Shown here: one piece after another, positions 9,768-19,189 of the stretch
Layout of the letters: each line of letters begins with the position of its first letter
Position numbering within the stretch: the stretch's first letter is position 1
Source of the DNA: Gaeumannomyces sp. JS-464
Lineage: Eukaryota; Ascomycota; Sordariomycetes; Magnaporthales; Magnaporthaceae
Assembly (NCBI GenBank): GCA_002197995.1
Contig: NGZR01000001.1
Coordinates: 1,736,001-1,800,000, forward strand
Length of the DNA: 64,000 nucleotides
Direction: 5' to 3'
Made by a program: the position numbers and the translations under genes
The notes under the pieces: model-generated
What the model saw: only the letters and a program-made list of their open reading frames with translations
Told to the model about the DNA's origin: nothing
Database searches by the model: none

Positions 9768-10876
9768 ATGGCCGTCGCCGCAGCCCAGCCACTCGTCAAC
9801 AACGCCACGTGCGAGGTACGCTGCAAGCCGCACGCGGACGCCGTATCGCCGCACCTCGCCGACGACCATAAAGAGCGCAAGATATACATACGCTCCGCGA
9901 CTGCCTTCCTCTACCTCTTCCTCTCCCTGGGCTCTCGGCACAGCCCCGGCTTCATCTACACGCTCCGGTCCGCCATCCCGGTCGGCGCCGGCCTGGGCAG
10001 CAGCGCAAGCGTGTGCGTCTGCCTGAGCACGGCGCTGCTCCTCCAAACGCAGGCCCTGGCGGGGCCGCACCCCGACCAGCCCCCCGTCGAGGCCGAAATG
10101 CAAATCGAGCGCATCAACAGCTGGGCCTACGCGGGGGGAGCTGCGCATCCACGGGGACCCGAGCGGGGTGGACAATACGGTCTCGTGCCGGGGCAAAGCC
10201 GTGCTTTTCCCCAAAAACCACCCCGACGGCGGGCCGTCGTCGGTGACCCCGCTGGTTGGCTTCCCGAGGCTGCGGCTCCTCCTCGTCGACACCAAGCAGC
10301 CGCGCACCACGGCCGCGCAAGTGGACAAGGTGCAGGCGCTGAAGGCCTCCCACCCCGCGACCGCCGGGCAGATCCTAGACGCCATCGGAGTCCTCACCGA
10401 GGAGGCACTGAAAATCGCGTCCTCCTCCTCCACCGCGACTTTTGGCGACGACGACGTTGTCGGGAGCCTGGGGAGGTTGTTTTGCGTCAACCACGGGCTG
10501 CTGATGGCGCCCGGGGCCCCGCACCCGTCCCTCGACCACGTCCGCGAGCTCGCGGACCACACGGGCGTCGGCTGGACCAAGCTCACGGGAGCCGGGGGGA
10601 CGGCGGGTGCGCCATCGTGCTGGCCCGGCCGGGCATCGCCGAAAACGCCGTGGGGCTGCTGGAGCGGAGGCTCCAGAGGGAGGGCTTCCAGAAGCACGAG
10701 GCCGGTCCTGGGCGCCCCGGGGGGTCGGCGTGCTCCAGGCCCGCCGTGTTCAGGAACGGCCCCGACGGAAGATGGAGGAGATCGACCGGGACCAGTTTGA
10801 AGGCGCCATCGAGCAGCTGGTCGGCATAGGCGGGCCCAAGGACCGCGAAGGATGGATGTTTTGGAATGCGGGTTAA
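9768..10876 (+). pseudogene. ERG12: Mevalonate kinase copy, lacking its N-terminus and frameshifted
   Basis: Mevalonate kinase phosphorylates mevalonate in the ergosterol/isoprenoid pathway (GHMP kinase superfamily). Visible: ATAFLYLFLSLGS, the ATP-binding GHMP motif 2 (PVGAGLGSSASVCVCLS), EAEMQIERINSWAYAG, then ELRIHGDPSGVDNTVSCRGK and LLLVDTKQPRTTAAQV, NHGLLMAPGAPHPSLDHVRE, motif 3 (VGWTKLTGAGG with GGCAIVLARP), and a C-terminal MEEIDRDQFEGAIEQLVGIG before DREGWMFW. Missing: motif 1 (the APGKVIVFGEHAVVYG-type start, about the first 130-150 residues); the DNA before 9,768 does not encode it. Frame changes occur near 10,133 (G run), 10,595 (G run), 10,715 and 10,750-10,770. The ATG at 9,768 has a good context but opens into a short non-family leader. 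This cannot be the only mevalonate kinase gene of a living fungus, so it is probably a truncated duplicate; unpolished homopolymer errors could account for the frameshifts but not for the missing N-terminus. Confidence 0.8.
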
Positions 10877-12091
10877 CGAGGCAATACCTCTTTTTTTTTC
10901 ATTTTTCTTTTTTTTTCCCACCTCCCTTGGCCGGAACCATTGCATATGGTCTGGAAGTATCTTGGCCACCGCGTCATCCAACCAACCATCCAGGCTGAGC
11001 TAGGGGCCGGGAGAGCTCAGTGCATGCAGCCTTCGCCTTTGGCCTGGGCGGATGATGCCGGGGCGGCGCCGGCTTGGGCAACAGAGGGCGAGTCGGCTGC
11101 AGCCGGGGCAGGCAGCTAAGCCAGATATATCCCGAGTCGCAAGAGGAAAAGGGGTTGGTCGACCTCGTGGCAGGCTCAGGGGCGGTGGCGGTTTGCGGCT
11201 TGGGACCTGTGGGAACGGAGGAGGAAGTGGGATTACCAAAGTAGAGCTGAAGAAGTAGGGGCGAGGAAAGAAAATAGCAGCAAGGGGCAGGCCAGGAAGC
11301 CTAAGTGAGGAAGAGGAGCCGGGGGAGGAGACAGGACTGATGAAGGAAGTGCGAGGAGGAAGGAGGTTTTCAAACTATTGGAACCAATAGTCGTGATGAC
11401 AGTTTACATCCCCTTTTTTCTGCCCACCGGGGTTGGGGGAATGGAAACACATACAATGTGCATCTGACACCTCCCGAAGCTCACATGCGTCTTGTGCTCA
11501 CGGCTACCTCTGATTTTACATCCCTTACCCTTCCCACTACCTCTCGAGGTTCAACCGCGCGATTGGTGGTATCCAGAAGGGGCCGCTGTGGGTCTTCCCA
11601 TGTGCCCATCTCACAAGTGTTTGTCCAAGCAACGCTGGACAAACGAGGTGAGAGAAAACAACTTTGATGATAGCAGAACGCAGGCGTCGGGGGTCTCTCG
11701 GCGAAGACGAGTGGACAGGCCCGCTTCGTAATTTTGGGCGGTATTTATTTGGCGCCGACAAGTGACGGCCAGAACCTTGCATTTTGAGTGTTACTAAAGT
11801 ATGAGCATTCAGGAAAGGGGAAACGAAACCCGGAACGGCTAGCCGAAGCGATCGATGCCGCACCGTCCTCCGATCCACCCGCCGCGATGCTGCCTGCCAA
11901 GCCAGCCCACGCTCAGCCAGCGCGGGCCGTGCCATCCGTGCCCTTTCATAGCTACATTAATACCTTGGAGGTTGTGTGTATGTAGATGTATATGGATGTG
12001 CGCGTATGTGTACGTGTACGGAAAACACGAGGCTGGAAAGAAGAAAACTTGCGCCCGACCCACTTGTCCGTCATGGGCAGTGGCCGCTCGC
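10877..12091. other. Intergenic stretch, no gene seen
   Basis: The stretch begins with T-rich runs near 10,890-10,918, probably the 3' untranslated region of the mevalonate kinase copy. A purine-rich GGAAGAGGAG-type segment lies near 11,300-11,365 and a TG/TA-rich segment near 11,975-12,020. Open frames on both strands show no motif, and there is no RIP signature. Confidence 0.5.
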
Positions 12092-13500
12092 CTACTGAGC
12101 AACCACCGCGCCGCAGGGGCCGCTGGCCTGCGTCACGCGCACCGCCGCGTGGATGGTTAGGTAGGCGCCCGAGCCTCCCGAGCACGTAGGGTACTGCAGC
12201 GGCGTGGGATTGGCATAAGTCGACAGGCCGGCCGCGGGGAAGGTCCCGCTTCCAAAGGTGTACTGGCCGGGCGCGCACGTGTCGATGGGCAGGCAGTCGA
12301 GGTCGATGTGAACCTCGCCGAGCGTGTAGGGCGCGTTGAGCGAGTAGGTGACGGTAACACCCCCGTGGGGCTGGCGATGGCGGTCCAGGTGCCGACATTG
12401 GTGGCCGCCCCGACGTTGTTGCCGCCTGCGCCGACCAGGAGGACGCCGGAGATTCCAGCCTGCAGCTCCGCGAGCGTCGGCGTCGTGTACCAGCCCCAGC
12501 GGTTGCAGCCGTTGCCGGACTGGGTATTCAGCGTAACGCTGTTGATCGAGTCCCGGTAGCCGAAAGCGGTGCCGTAGCTGCACACGGTGGGGACCGAGGT
12601 GGAGGACGTTGTGGTTGACGATGACGTGCTTGTCGAGGAGGTGCTGGTGGAGGTTGTGCTAGTTGTGGACTCGGTCGTCGAGGTCGTGGTGGTCGAGGTG
12701 CTGGTCGTGGTCGAGGTGCTTGTGGACGACGTGCTTGAGCTGGACGTAGTCGTCGAGCTCGAGGTGCTTTGCGTCGTCGACGACGAAGGACACGGCACGT
12801 AGCACTTGGTGCAGCGGTACGACATCTGAGCGTAGTCGCACGACGTGCAGTAGGCGGTGCACTGCCCAGACACGTAGTTGGTGCAGGGGTATGCCTGGCT
12901 GAAGGGCATGATCGGCCCTAAAGGCGTCTTGACCAGCCCGGAGAAGGCGACGTAAAAGTCGAGAGCCTGTCGCGAGCCCAGTGGGCACATGGCGGCGAAG
13001 AGCACCGAGGGGTCGCTGCTGCTCACCCCCGTCAGCGTCGAGAAGGGGACGGAGCAGGTGGCGGTCCGGTCCGGGTTGACGGTGCAAGTGTGCTGCGGCG
13101 TCAGGTCCGCGGGGACCGGGCTGAACGACGGCCCGTACCCGACCCCCATCGGAGCGAGGAAGACCTTGGCTCCCTGGTACTCATACCCGGTCGGCCACTT
13201 GGAGAAGTTGAGATAGAGGTTCAGGCCGACGAAGTCTAGCGTCACTGTGGACTTGACGGAGCACGCGGCCGGGCCACCAAGGCACAGGTCGTAGGTCCGG
13301 TCGGCGCGCCATTTGCCAATGGGCCCGACATTGAAAGTGCTTCTATCCGGCGCGGGCACGTTGTAGAGAGAGCAGTTGTTGCAGACGTCGTATGTCCATC
13401 GGGCCTGGAGCGTCCGCGGGTCGAGCTGGTAGGCAGGAGACGCGGCAGCGATGCCGAGTGACATGCCCGCCACGACGACAGATTTCAAAAGCGACGCCAT
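12092..13500 (-). CDS. Secreted two-domain protein with a Ser/Thr-rich linker (one apparent frameshift)
   Basis: The start at 13,500 gives MASLLKSVVVAGMSLGIAAA, a clear signal peptide cleaved near ASPA. Residues about 30-240 form a cysteine-rich domain (YDVCNNCSLYNVP, DLCLGGPAACS, then CTSCDYAQ and CTKCYVPCPS). Residues about 240-300 are almost pure Ser/Thr, a likely O-glycosylated linker. A second domain follows (CSYGTAFGYRDS, NGCNRWGWYTTPTLAEL, GVLLVGAGGNN, NVGTWTA), resembling a domain found in other secreted fungal proteins. The frame slips at about 12,361, in a run of five C on the plus strand: the first frame stops at 12,157, while the domain clearly continues in another frame (VTVTYSLNAPYTLGEVHIDL, CLPIDTCAPGQYTFGSG) to a stop at 12,092. 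One missing base restores continuity. A cell-wall or extracellular role is inferred from architecture; no catalytic motif is seen. Confidence 0.75.
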
Positions 13501-13901
13501 GGTTGGGGGCGAGGATATCGTCTGTGTGCAAAAGAAGAGAAGTAGGCGTAGGGCTGGGGCGCGGAACCGTTTGCTCTTGCGGGTTCCAACATCCTGCCGA
13601 CTCTGTCTGCTCGGCGTGTTGACGCTTTATATGCCTTTTTGGCATCGCCCTGTGTGCCTTTTCAGCCGCAGATCCGGCCGACGGCTGTCGTTGCCAGCGG
13701 GCTCGTCGCTCAATAACATGACGCCAGTCCGTATACGAAAGAGCGGTGGTTGAGGGCTCGAGAGGACAATTTCCGGTGGGCGGAAATCCCCGTCGAAGCG
13801 ACGAGTTCGGCCTGAAACCCCTGGCGGTGGCGTCTGCCCAGGAAAAAAGCGCTCAATAGCGCCATCACCACCAGCCTTTGTCCGCCCGAACAGGCAAGGT
13901 A

Positions 13902-13932
13902 CAGGTGGGAGGACAAAAAAACGCCTAACCCC
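13902..13932 (+). repeat. Left terminal inverted repeat of the Tc1 element
   Basis: It begins CAGGTGGGAGGACAAAAAAA and ends AACCCC, preceded by TA. It pairs with the right repeat at 16,444-16,474, with about five mismatches concentrated near the outer end. Confidence 0.85.
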
Positions 13933-14117
13933 TCTCAACCCCACCAATTCAACACAAATTTTTTTCCTATCGCGTCCCAACCACCACACTTCAAATGGCA
14001 CCCATTCCGTCATCTCTGGTTGGAAAAGCAAAATGTAAGCATTCCTCGCCTGCTCTGCGATCTAGGATTTTCGGGAGGTACTCCGCCGGCCAGCCCGCGC
14101 GTGGCGTCGCGTACAAA

Positions 14118-14136
14118 GAAGGAGTTAGCGAGGTGC

Positions 14137-14138
<2 letters not shown>
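14118..14138 (+). repeat. Left target-site duplication of the LINE-tailed insertion
   Basis: These 21 bases include GTTAGCGAGGTGCAT and are repeated at 15,284-15,304 with a single A/T mismatch. Both copies encode the same transposase residues (EGVSEVH), so the duplication arose by insertion into the transposase gene. Confidence 0.9.

Positions 14139-14171
<33 letters not shown>
14139..14171 (+). repeat. (GA)16 microsatellite, tail of the inverted LINE
   Basis: This uninterrupted GA repeat forms the extreme 3' end of the minus-strand insertion. Other copies of the family end in TTTC/TCTC or TTAC/TCAC repeats after the same AAATATACT junction. Confidence 0.9.
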
Positions 14172-14174
<3 letters not shown>

Positions 14175-15283
14175 ATTTAACGTCATCTAGTCGGGATCTA
14201 CCAGTCCCTGCCTCCCAGGGGGCATATGACGTGCTAGCGCTACCTAAGCTTAACACTAGGCTACGTGTTGCTATCGAGGCGGCTAACAAATTAAACCATA
14301 GGGCAAGCCAGCAAAAAAAAAAAAAAAAAAAAAAAAGAAGGCCTACCCAAGGCACACGGTGTTCGGGCCGCATTCCGGCGCTCCTTGTTGGTGAGCGGGC
14401 AATCGGCAAAAGGGCGAATAAACGCCGGGGCGCTGTAAGCGCTGCTGTTGGTGGTAGTAAAAGCAGTCGGCCGGCAAAGCGCCGGGAAGGTGCAAGGCCG
14501 GGTGTAAGCGAAGGGGGGTACCGTTGTGGTCCACCCCTAAGCCCGGCCAAAGAAAAGAATCGGGGGTTAGGGAGCCTATTCCCAGCCCAAAGTGCTCCTT
14601 GTGTGTTTATCGCGTGTTGACGATACGCTGCGCGGTTTGCCAATCGTAGGACGATCGAAGCCGTGCACGATACGGGTGACAAACAGAACCGCTCAGGATC
14701 TTAAAAATCTTGCGCGTGTGTGCTTATGCAGCAGGCCAAACTTGCGCCGTGCGTGTCGTAAGTGCGGTCGACCGAGGAGGAGTCGCGTGGGTGGTAGGGA
14801 CGAGGAGTCCCGAAAATGGCGGGGGACGGCGGCGCCGGGCCGGCTATTCGTCCAATGTGTTTTAACTGCTTGCCGGCCTGCAGTTTTCTTGTGCATTTCG
14901 GAATCGTTTCGGCTCGGTGCACGAGGCGAAAGCGAAAAGGAAGTCGAAGGGCGGTCTGGTGATGCGCGGAGGTTGGAGCACCCCGATTGTCGAAGGTTTC
15001 GGCGCGCGCGCGAGGCGCGCCCTGGGCGATAGGGTGCAGGCCTTCCCATCAGCTGGCAATAGGCACCCCGAACCTTTGCCAGCCTACTTTTTCTGCTCTT
15101 TTGGCCCAGTTGCGTTGCCGACGTCGTTGTTGAAAGGAGTCGGAGAACGCGGTTCAAACAGGGCCAAATGGCCTGTTAGAACCTGTTGTGCATCCGGCTC
15201 ATTTTGGTGGCCCGCAACACCAAAATGGCCGGGTTTCCTTAGCGGCCACTAACAGTGGGTCCGACAGGAAGATTTTTTCGGGG
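14139..15283 (-). mobile_element. 5'-truncated or chimeric LINE-tailed insertion inside the Tc1 transposase
   Basis: In minus orientation the 3' end is a (CT)n tail (plus-strand GA repeat, 14,139-14,171). Next comes the 3' region shared with the other LINE copies: the AGTATATTTAACGTCATCTA junction and the block to about 14,560 containing AAGCTTAACACTAGGCTACG. Relative to the other copies it carries an extra segment with a 24-A run (14,313-14,336). The 5' part, about 14,560-15,283, does not match the RNase H or endonuclease regions of the LINE copies at 33.7-39.9 and 52.1-58.3 kb. It includes a perfect 10-base inverted repeat CATTTTGGTG/CACCAAAATG at 15,200-15,227. It is either a non-autonomous element using the LINE tail, a diverged subfamily, or a template-switch chimera. 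There is no RIP signature. Confidence 0.8.
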
Positions 15284-15304
15284 GAAGGTGTTAGCGAGGT
15301 GCAT
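15284..15304 (+). repeat. Right target-site duplication of the LINE-tailed insertion
   Basis: This is the second copy of the 21-base duplication that starts at 14,118, differing by one base (T for A at 15,289). Transposase coding resumes directly after it. Confidence 0.9.
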
Positions 15305-16443
15305 GTCCGCGGGGTCGTAAAGAGATATTTGTCCCAGCAAAATGAGGTTTCCCGACCCGGCCGTGGCCGGCCATCCGTGCTAAATAAACGCGCCAAACGA
15401 GCGATTATGCGTACTATTACTATCAATCCCTTTTATTTACTAACAAAAGTCGCTTTAATCTCGTGCCTGGAGGTGTTAACTCGCACGGTAGCTCGATATT
15501 TTAAAATACAAGGGGTTTAACACCACCTCGCCGTTACGCGCCTGTTTTTTACTAAAAAAGTCGCTGCCAAACGCCTCGCTTTTGCTACGCGTTATATTGG
15601 TAAAGATATTAAGTTTTGGCATACAATCGTTTTTATGGACGAAAGCACTATTAATAAAGGGGCTGGTTACCTAAAGGGTTAGGTATTCCACTTTTAAAGT
15701 TAGTTTACCTACCAATTTTAACCTTTTATTTTTCGCCTAATTTTTAACCAATTTATTTTAAATTAAAAACTTTTGCATTTAATTTTCGGTTCGTTTAAAC
15801 CCGTTATCGCAGTGGTCGTTTTTTTCAAATGTTTTAAGAGGGATAACGTGGCAAAGAAGGACCTCCCTAATCCCTTTTAACAAGGACCCCAAAGCAAAAA
15901 AAGGCGGCGTTACGGCAGGCGTTTACCTCGAAACTTTTGCAAAGCATTTACATATTATTTAAAAGCTTAAATATACGTTTATGCAAGACAATGCCCCTAT
16001 TTACAACGCGAGAAAGGTCTAAAAGTAGCTATAAGAGGAAGCCTTTTGTACGCTTGACTGGCCCCCCTATTCCCCTAACTTAAACCCTATCGAAAACCTT
16101 TAGAAATTGCTTAAAAAACGCATTTACGAGCAGTATTTTCACTTAGCTACTGCTTTTAAGAACACACGCACGCTGGACGAACTTATGGCCGCTGCAAAGG
16201 CCGTCTGGGAAGGCTTTAAGAAGGACTTGATTAATAACTTAATCAAGTCCGTGTCTCGCCGTTTACAGGCCGTCATCGACGCACAAAGGTGGTATACCAA
16301 ATATTAATTAAATTGACAAATAGCCCTTTTAAAAATGTATTTCCAGTCAAATTTCTATGCGAATTGCATTTGTTTAAGCCCAGGGCGGTCTTCCAAAGTA
16401 GAAGGGTTGGATTTACCCCTGGCCGTTTTATTTGGTGTGGTGC

Positions 16444-16474
16444 GGGGTTGGGCGTTTTTTTTGTCCACCTACTG
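16444..16474 (-). repeat. Right terminal inverted repeat of the Tc1 element
   Basis: Read on the minus strand it begins CAGTAGGTGGACAAAAAAAA and ends CCAACCCC, followed on the plus strand by TA at 16,475-16,476. It is the partner of the repeat at 13,902-13,932. Confidence 0.85.
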
Positions 16475-17928
16475 TAGGACGTGGGCTGGCCAATCAGGCA
16501 CACGAAACTGCGCCGCCCTGGGTGCACAAGTGGAGGGTTCGCTCTTTTCTTTGTTGCGTGCTGGGAACGACCAAGGAAGAGGTTTTGCGCAAGCGCATGT
16601 CTGAGTTGGGTCTTGCTTCACGTCGATGCGCTGGGCCGCCGGAAACAGGCGTCGCAGCACCTCAGCCGCAGCCTTCTCTCTGAATAGAACGGGCGCCGAC
16701 TATTGTATTCCTGGGACGCCACACGCGCGCCGTGGCACCCGCTCGCACGTAACTCCCAACAATTCCGTGTTAGTTGATTGGCTACACCCACTGTGCGGTG
16801 TGACATGGCACCGTGTGTTGTGGCGGGGGCGACTGTGCTTGGGGGTTAGGGCGCCAACCTGGCCGCCATCCCTACAGCACCTCTGAGCAGCGACTCACTA
16901 TCTCCATGGAGCATCCATCCGCAATGGAGCAGCCGACCCTTCCATCTACCTCAGGGAGCACGTCCTGCCAAGGGAGCGTCGACTGCACCATTGCCTTTGG
17001 GACACTGACATGCAATGGAAGATGTCTGGCGGCAGAGAGCCGGCCAATGCGCACCAGGGACTCCGCCCTATCGAGGGTGACTAGACGGGTTTCCTGGAGC
17101 TGCCCTCATTCTGCCAGGTTTCACCATGTGATTCACGGCCTATATTGTGGTCCGGAAGTTGCGCCATAGCCGCTCGAGCAAACCTCCGCCCTTGGGAGAA
17201 AAGTGCCGGATAAAGAGAGGGCAGGAGATGACGGGCGGGATCACAGCCCCGAGCTCGTTGCGATCACTCGTTCCGCTTCGCTTTCGCCACTCGTTGTGGT
17301 ACTTGATTCAGTCGCTCGCTTGATGGTAATTCAAAATTCCGCACGCTCGCGTGCCTGTCGGCCCCTCGGTCCTGTTGCCCCTTGTTCTGTTACCCCATGT
17401 CCCGTGAACACTCTCCCCCATCCGCCAGATACCGGCACTGATCCCCTGCGTGCGGCGTCTCCTGGGTGTTATATACATACGTATATACGCTACGCGCAGT
17501 GCCCTGCGCGTCAACCAGCAACCAGGAGTGTGGTAGGGCGACAGAGCCTACAAACACGTATGTGTGGACTGTGCCTCCCAACTGGATAACCTGCGGCCAC
17601 CCTGCAGGGCAAACCGTGCCGCTCAACGTGCAGGTGCGCTTCGCCGGTTCATCCACACACTGTAGATTGTAAACTGCGCCCAGATCCCAACACACATGTG
17701 TTCTGGAGAAGTGAGGGATAAGAATGTATGGTGTGCAAATTGCCTCGTCTCGCCCAGCCAAATTTCTGCAGAATTTCTTGAGGAGGCTTGTGATTGAAAG
17801 GCTCGTCTATATAGCTCAGCTGAGAATCGAATGTGATGATTGTTGCTGATAGCTTACTACTGTGGCCTTCTCTCTCGCCTTGCCTTCATCGATCGACCTG
17901 TTAAACACGTACCCAGCCCTATTTCGTT
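16475..17928. other. Stretch without a recognised gene
   Basis: Composition returns to non-RIPped immediately after the Tc1 right end. Open frames on both strands (for example minus 16,872-17,054 and plus 17,203-17,589) show no motif I recognise. A minus-strand piece near 17,140-17,200 reads GGGLLERLWRNFRTT and faintly suggests a decayed retroelement, but this is too short to claim. The last 150 bases are the upstream region of the gene at 17,929, with a TATATAG motif near 17,811. Confidence 0.4.
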
Positions 17929-19007
17929 ATGGATTCAGTTACCCCACATGATGCATCCTCCGCGGAGGACGCGCTCAGAGCCCGCGCAACCCAGCTTTGG
18001 GCCAGGCTCGGTCGGCCTACTGATAAGTTCCTCCGTTTGAATAAACAATGGCACGCTGGTGTTCGAGAGCATGTCGCTCGCGATAGGGAATACGTTCGGG
18101 GCCCTGAGATGGCCCAAACCCACCCGCGTATACACCAAATCCAGGGGTGGACTATGAACCATTTGCCCCGCCAGCCGACCGAAGCCGGCCATCCGGCCGC
18201 TTTGGACGCCAAGGTTCACCTTCTATGGACCTTGTTTACCGAAGCCGCCAAACGTTTCGATCCCGATGATCCCAACCAATGCGTCCTGGCCACGGAGCTG
18301 CCTCACGTCCGCAGCTTTGGTTTGCGGCACCAGTTTGGCGCCGAAACCGTCCCGGCGTACGCTTCTAACGGCAAACGCGTCTTTTCCGATCTGCCGTACT
18401 TGTACGAACATCTCCGCCAGGCCATCACCCGCCAAGGTTTATCGAGCGACCATCAAACCAACATCGTGGCTTTTACCGCGCGTTTAGCTTTGTGCGGCGT
18501 GCTCGACTGCGAGCTTTTTGGGTTATGCCTGCTACTGTTCCGCGAGGCGCTCGAATCTCCCCAAACGACACCGAGCAGGGACAGCGACGCTGAAGGCACC
18601 ACCACCACCACCACCACCACTGCTACTGCCAACCAATCCAAAACGCGATAACTCCTTGAGGCCGTTTACCCATGGCTTTGGTTAGCTTGCCACCGCATCG
18701 AGGCTATGGTTGAAGACGAAATCGTCGACGGCTTCGACGCGGCCGATGCACGCCCGGGACCGCTAGCACCGCCCGGCTGCCCGGCTGGCTTCGGTGCTAC
18801 GAGGTGGAAGTTTTGGGGCCAAAGGCTCGGGAACTGCGCAAAAGCGCCGACTCGGACGTCGCGGTGTCGGCGGACAATTGTCTGTCGTGGTATGACCCTA
18901 TAGATACGCACCAGCTGGGCGGGACCGGGTCTGAGTCCCAGGAGGAGGAGGAGAAGTCTTTTCCCGAGATCAAATCGGCTGCCTGGATACCGGGCAAGTC
19001 ACCTTGA
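17929..19007 (+). pseudogene. DUF3632-like fungal gene with an in-frame TAA and a frameshift
   Basis: The ATG at 17,929 opens a frame with the family's characteristic blocks: QLWARLGRPTDKFLRLNKQW, REYVRGPEMAQTHPRIHQIQ GWT, HPAALDAKVHLLWTLFTEAA, LATELPHVRSFGLRHQFGAE, then VPAYASNGKRVFSDLPYLYE and IVAFTARLALCGVLDCELFG with LLLFREALESP. A Thr-rich insert encoded by ACC repeats (18,598-18,630) follows. An in-frame TAA at 18,649-18,651 then interrupts it; the same frame continues with LLEAVYPWLWLACHRIEAMV, VDGFDAADA and TRWKFWGQRL, which belong to the family's C-terminal half. A second break near 18,828 moves the C-terminus (ELRKSADSDVAVSADNCLSW) to another frame ending at 19,007. The function of this Pezizomycotina family is unknown. 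The TAA could come from CAA by one C-to-T change at CpA, as RIP would make. Confidence 0.7.
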
Positions 19008-19189
19008 GTTTGCACGGAATGGTGGGATGCTTGGAGCTTGGATAGCTTGGGCGCTGTAGGGAAGGCCTGGGTGTTGCCACGATTGGGTGAAAACATAACT
19101 GCACAAGACGGCGCAACAGCTCGGTCGCAATCTGTAAGTAGTCGTGGGTCAGAGCCTCCAAGACGCTTTGGCCTAAACCCAGGCTATGA

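Larger units (their letters stand above)
13995..16307 (+). pseudogene. Tc1/mariner transposase, split and RIP-mutated
   Basis: The N-terminus lies at 13,995-14,138 (MAPIPSSLVGKAKCKHSS..., 48 codons ending VSEVH). It resumes in frame at 15,305 (VRGVVKRYLSQQ, then SRPGRGRPSVLNKRAKRAI), giving the helix-turn-helix DNA-binding domain and the GRPR-like motif. The DDE catalytic triad is visible: D in FMDES (15,638-15,640), D in MQDNAP (15,987-15,989) and E in PYSPNLNPIENL (16,092-16,094). The second D and the E are exactly 35 codons apart (DD34E) in one frame. The C-terminus ends INNLIKSVSRRLQAVIDAQR and then WYTKY at 16,307. Stops such as TAG at 15,678 and in place of W after IENL, plus at least one indel between the first and second catalytic D, make it inactive. 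The LINE insertion (14,139-15,283) interrupts it after codon 48. Confidence 0.9.
13902..16474 (+). mobile_element. Tc1/mariner (DD34E) transposon, split by a LINE-tailed insertion
   Basis: The element is bounded by imperfect 31-base inverted repeats (13,902-13,932 and 16,444-16,474), each next to a TA dinucleotide (13,900-13,901 and 16,475-16,476), the expected target duplication. Without the 1.15-kb insertion and one target-duplication copy it is about 1.4 kb, a normal size for fungal Tc1 elements. It carries one transposase gene on the plus strand. The left part, up to about 15,450, is nearly free of stops, whereas the right part has many TAA/TAG codons of the RIP type. It lies between the secreted protein gene and the DUF3632-like gene. 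Confidence 0.9.

Noticed and set aside
9759..10697. 312-codon open frame on the minus strand across the mevalonate kinase copy
   Set aside because: It is antisense to clear GHMP kinase motifs on the plus strand and has no motif of its own; long antisense frames are expected in DNA this GC-rich.
12587..12802. Plus-strand frame rich in Val/Asp/Glu
   Set aside because: It is the antisense reading of the Ser/Thr linker codons of the secreted protein gene.
16850..17200. A copia-type integrase fragment on the minus strand
   Set aside because: Only GGGLLERLWRNFRT hints at it; the surrounding translation shows no catalytic residues or family blocks.
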